Of a DNA stretch of 64,000 nucleotides, positions 61,204 to 64,000 are shown in pieces. The DNA is taken from positions 1-64,000 of the forward strand of contig DAOTVP010000026.1 of the NCBI GenBank assembly GCA_034436155.1. Direction: 5' to 3'. The notes beneath the pieces are model-generated. The model saw only the letters and a program-made list of their open reading frames with translations. It did no database searches and was not told where the DNA came from. Made by a program: the position numbers and the translations under genes. This DNA is from GCA-2794515 sp034436155. Its GTDB lineage: Bacteria; Chloroflexota; Anaerolineae; Aggregatilineales; Phototrophicaceae. How positions within the stretch are numbered: position 1 is the stretch's first letter; every line of letters starts with the position of its first letter.

Positions 61204-61953
61204 TTACATGGTAATATCGAGAATGCTCGCGCCGACTTGTCGCAGACGGTCTGCTGGCATTTGGCTGAGTAAGACGGCAATATGAATAAAACCGATATTC
61301 AACGGATTTGCCGCGAATTCACGCACATCTTCGGGCAATTGCATAAAATGTTTCCATGCCTCACGCAGTGCCAATAATTCGCCAATTTGCCCGCTCGTCT
61401 CTAAAAAGTGATTCAGGGGTTTACGATATATATCCGAAAGGGTTAATAAAATCGGCATCGGCACGGGATACTCACCCAATTCATATGCGCTCAATGTGGC
61501 GACATCAATCTGCGTTTGTTGGCTCACTTGTTCGAGCGACAGCTTGATTTCATCCCGTGCCTGACGCAACAACGCGCCCACCATACGGTTACGCAACGAG
61601 ATATATTCGGGTTGGATATGCTCACTTTCGGCACGATTAATTGTTGAGGTCTGCATTCCCCAAAAATGACTGACTGGCACATCTAAATAATATGCCAATA
61701 ATTCCAATTGAGGCAAACTGGGCGAATCATCACCAAATTCCCAACTCTCAATTTGTTGTGGGGTGACATGCAACAATCGCGCACAATCGTCTATGGTGCG
61801 GGCGGCGCTCATGCGAGCATCGCGCAATAACACGCCCATCATCTTGGCACGCAGGCGATAGGCTTCGGCAAAATCATAAGGTTTTTGTGCGGATATATCG
61901 GCATCTTGCCCCTTTTTTTCTTTCATCTTCGCCGCAAAATCTTTGAAATCCAT
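61204..61953 (-). CDS. Regulator with two XRE-type HTH domains
   Basis: This 249-residue protein has two helix-turn-helix domains of the Cro/C1 type: residues about 38-102 (MMGVLLRDARMSAARTIDD, TPQQIESWEFGDDSPSLPQL) and about 123-185 (MVGALLRQARDEIKLSLEQV, DVATLSAYELGEYPVPMPIL). The halves are alike, so they arose by duplication inside the gene. The C-terminal 60 residues form a separate helical part. It may bind DNA with both heads, or sense a ligand or partner via the tail. AAAGGG lies 9 nt before the ATG. The TPR gene follows closely. Confidence 0.85.
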   Translation of the reverse strand: MDFKDFAAKMKEKKGQDADISAQKPYDFAEAYRLRAKMMGVLLRDARMSAARTIDDCARLLHVTPQQIESWEFGDDSPSLPQLELLAYYLDVPVSHFWGMQTSTINRAESEHIQPEYISLRNRMVGALLRQARDEIKLSLEQVSQQTQIDVATLSAYELGEYPVPMPILLTLSDIYRKPLNHFLETSGQIGELLALREAWKHFMQLPEDVREFAANPLNIGFIHIAVLLSQMPADRLRQVGASILDITM

Positions 61954-62042
61954 AACAACAATCCCTTTCCTTATGATGCGTATTCCTGATCACATGCTTG
62001 CATTATAGCCGTTACCGACCCATTCTCGCAACCACTTCAATG

Positions 62043-62068
62043 AAAACAGAGCGCCCGATGAGCGCCCT
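62043..62068 (-). terminator. Hairpin terminator after the APC permease gene
   Basis: On the minus strand AGGGCGC (62068-62062) pairs with GCGCTCT (62054-62048), one position being G-U, followed by GTTTTC. It lies 12 bp past the permease stop. Confidence 0.5.
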
Positions 62069-62079
62069 GTTGGTCAAAC

Positions 62080-64000
62080 TTATTGCGGTTTGGGTTCATC
62101 TGATGATGGTATGGGTGGCAATTCTGTCGGCAGGCTATAGGCAGGTTCATCTTCTTCGACATCATCTTGATTCACCAACGCCGCCAAGTCTACAGAATCG
62201 AAAGATGGTGGGGGTGGCATAACAACCATTTCAGGTTGATACAACGCATCGCCAATCCGATACGGCACACTGATGATCGGTCTACCCTTTCCGCGTGCAA
62301 TCTGGTCATGATACAGCGCCTCACGGATGGCGATACTCGTGCCGTTATGCAAGTAACGTTGCCACCACTTGCTCACGACAAATTCAGGCAACACCACCAT
62401 CGTTGGAATTTTGATGGTGCTTTTTTCATCTACTTTATGCAGGTAATCAATCAATGGCTTACCCACTTCCCGATAAGGTGATGGGACAACATCAATTAAA
62501 TCGGGATCGAGTTGAACTTCTCTGAATTTTTGTCGCAAACGTTCCACATCGGCAGGATCTACGCTGACAATACACACACGCACCGTATCCGATACGCTCA
62601 GAGCATATTCAAGCGCCTGTAACGAACACCGATTGAGGCTATTCATCAGCACCACCATCGGAATATGATTGCGTTTTTGTCGGGGTGGCATAAAGCGCCC
62701 GCGTTTGATGCCATCGAGCGTCAACGATTTCGCTACTTCGTTATAATGATTATGGATAGCGAGGAACATGCTAATCAAAATCGGCACCGCGACCATCACC
62801 AGCCACGCACCTTCGGCGAATTTGGTGACGAGCAACACAATGCCGACAATAAAGGTGCATATTGCACCAAAAGCGTTTAAGCCTAAACGGAACGCCCAAC
62901 CACTATTCATCTTAAAGTCGGGTTTAGCGCGTTCTTTGAGCCAATGCACCACCATGCCCGATTGTGATAGCGTGAAACTGGTGAATACACCCACGGCGTA
63001 CAACGGCAACAAATTGTGTTCACGCGCATCAAAAATGATGACTAAAATGCCCGCTATTGCCGATAAAACGATAATCCCGTTGCTATACACTAATCTATCA
63101 CCAAAATTACGTAGTTGGCGTGGCAGATAGCGATCGCTGGAAATGAGTGATGCCAATCGGGGAAAATCTGCAAACGCCGTATTCGCCGCCAATGATAAAA
63201 TCAGCAAGGTGGAAAATTGAATATAGTAGAATAAAATACTCCCCTGCCCAAAAATTTCACCCGCAATCTGCGACAAAACGGTCGTCTCCATGTGATGTTC
63301 AACATGAATCGGGTAGTAATTCGCCAAAAAGGTGATGCCAACGAACATAGACCCCAACAAAGCGACCATGATAATCAATGTCTGACCTGCATTACGGCTT
63401 TCGGGGGGCTTGAAGGCGGGAATGCCGTTAGAGATAGCTTCAATCCCTGTCAGCGCCGTGCAACCCGCGGCAAATGCGCGTAGCAAGATGAATAACGTCA
63501 AGCCATTGGTGGCAGTCGAAAGATCATGGACAATGACCTGTTCTTCGAGTGGCGCAGGAACGTTGCCCGTCAACACGCGGAATATCCCAACAGCAATCAT
63601 GCTAAAAATACCGACTACAAAAGCATAGGTGGGAATTGAGAAGAATGTGCCACTTTCTTTTACACCACGCAAATTCATCAGGGTGATGAAGGTGATAATC
63701 AACAACGCGATCGGGACACGAAAATCGCTCGTAGCAGGGATAGCCGATGATAACGCCGCCACCCCTGCCGACACACTCACGGCAACCGTGAGGATATAAT
63801 CAATCAATAATGATGCCGCCGCCACAAGACCCGGATACGTGCCTAAATTATCTTTGGCGACAATATATGCCCCACCCCCATTTGGATAAGCGTGGATGGT
63901 CTGATAATATGAAGACGCAACGATAATTAACAACGCGGTAATGCCCAGTGCGATGGGCCACGAAATGCCCAATGCGCCCGCACCCACACCAATCAACACC
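62080..64000 (-). CDS. APC family amino acid permease (5' end outside window)
   Basis: At least 639 residues of an APC superfamily transporter are present; the N-terminus lies beyond 64000, and the GTG near the edge is probably an internal codon. The first visible helix GAGALGISWPIALGITALL, the loop QTIHAYPNGGGAYIVAKDNL and TALTGIEAISNGIPAFKPP are the substrate-binding helices of APC permeases. Around 10 helices are followed by a soluble tail of about 200 residues (IPMVVLMNSLNRCSLQALEYALSVSD) like a universal-stress-type domain, and a Pro/Glu-rich end. It probably imports amino acids or potassium-like cations with protons; the substrate is unassigned. Confidence 0.88.
   Translation of the reverse strand, partial: VLIGVGAGALGISWPIALGITALLIIVASSYYQTIHAYPNGGGAYIVAKDNLGTYPGLVAAASLLIDYILTVAVSVSAGVAALSSAIPATSDFRVPIALLIITFITLMNLRGVKESGTFFSIPTYAFVVGIFSMIAVGIFRVLTGNVPAPLEEQVIVHDLSTATNGLTLFILLRAFAAGCTALTGIEAISNGIPAFKPPESRNAGQTLIIMVALLGSMFVGITFLANYYPIHVEHHMETTVLSQIAGEIFGQGSILFYYIQFSTLLILSLAANTAFADFPRLASLISSDRYLPRQLRNFGDRLVYSNGIIVLSAIAGILVIIFDAREHNLLPLYAVGVFTSFTLSQSGMVVHWLKERAKPDFKMNSGWAFRLGLNAFGAICTFIVGIVLLVTKFAEGAWLVMVAVPILISMFLAIHNHYNEVAKSLTLDGIKRGRFMPPRQKRNHIPMVVLMNSLNRCSLQALEYALSVSDTVRVCIVSVDPADVERLRQKFREVQLDPDLIDVVPSPYREVGKPLIDYLHKVDEKSTIKIPTMVVLPEFVVSKWWQRYLHNGTSIAIREALYHDQIARGKGRPIISVPYRIGDALYQPEMVVMPPPPSFDSVDLAALVNQDDVEEDEPAYSLPTELPPIPSSDEPKPQ

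Overview
The window looks like a stretch of chromosome from a Chloroflexota bacterium, most likely Anaerolineae or a close relative. This is inferred from gene content and protein style, not from a marker tree. Pointers are a CpXC-domain protein, a TM0106-type RecB-like nuclease, many exported proteins with Thr/Pro/Glu-rich linkers carrying an EVTREV motif, several isolated half-size ABC exporters, and a prokaryotic TRPM-type SLOG protein. Base composition is balanced. There is no prophage, insertion sequence, CRISPR array or rRNA operon. One tRNA gene, tRNA-Val(UAC), is present. Coding density is high, and no gene-free stretch exceeds 300 bases.

Layout. 1-1.3 kb: 3' part of a secreted Ig-like repeat protein whose 5' end is out of frame across a pentamer repeat. 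1.3-8.1 kb: mutS, a ROK sugar kinase, a GAF/PAS histidine kinase and a CpXC protein. 8.2-15.2 kb: a clan GH-A glycosidase-like secreted protein, a PPC-domain secreted protein, a small membrane protein, a methyltransferase, an OmpR-type response regulator, a RecB-like nuclease and tRNA-Val. 15.3-29.6 kb: HIT hydrolase, thiolase, two divergent ABC half-exporters, an epimerase, argS, an M16C metalloprotease, dcd, birA and two small membrane proteins. 29.7-39.9 kb: penicillin-acylase-type and beta-lactamase-type secreted enzymes, a SLOG protein whose 3' end overlaps that of gyrA, gyrA itself, and two related exported TPR proteins. 40-47.5 kb: a maltodextrin locus (GH13 amylase, MalG-like, a giant MalF-like permease, MalE-like binding protein with two X25 modules). 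47.6-54 kb: a DUF971 pair, then a four-gene run of lipoprotein, six-hairpin glycosidase, histidine kinase and a glycosidase-like lipoprotein without catalytic glutamates. 54-64 kb: glnK-amt, a third ABC half-exporter, a GT-C-like membrane protein, a TPR protein, a double-HTH regulator and an APC permease that runs off the end.

Functionally the window combines information processing (MutS, GyrA, ArgS, tRNA-Val, dCTP deaminase), oligosaccharide capture and breakdown, nitrogen sensing (Amt/PII), and envelope functions. The most unusual signals are: (1) the maltodextrin importer, in which both the binding protein and MalF carry large extra extracytoplasmic modules; (2) intrinsic-terminator hairpins lying inside the first codons of two downstream genes; (3) a gene out of frame at a pentamer repeat, with its Shine-Dalgarno inside a perfect hairpin; (4) a dispersed palindromic repeat with a conserved ATATACGC...GCTAAT core; (5) an ArgS lacking both HIGH histidines; (6) a pseudo-glycosidase lipoprotein next to a histidine kinase. 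All functional statements rest on reading motifs by eye; no database search was run.
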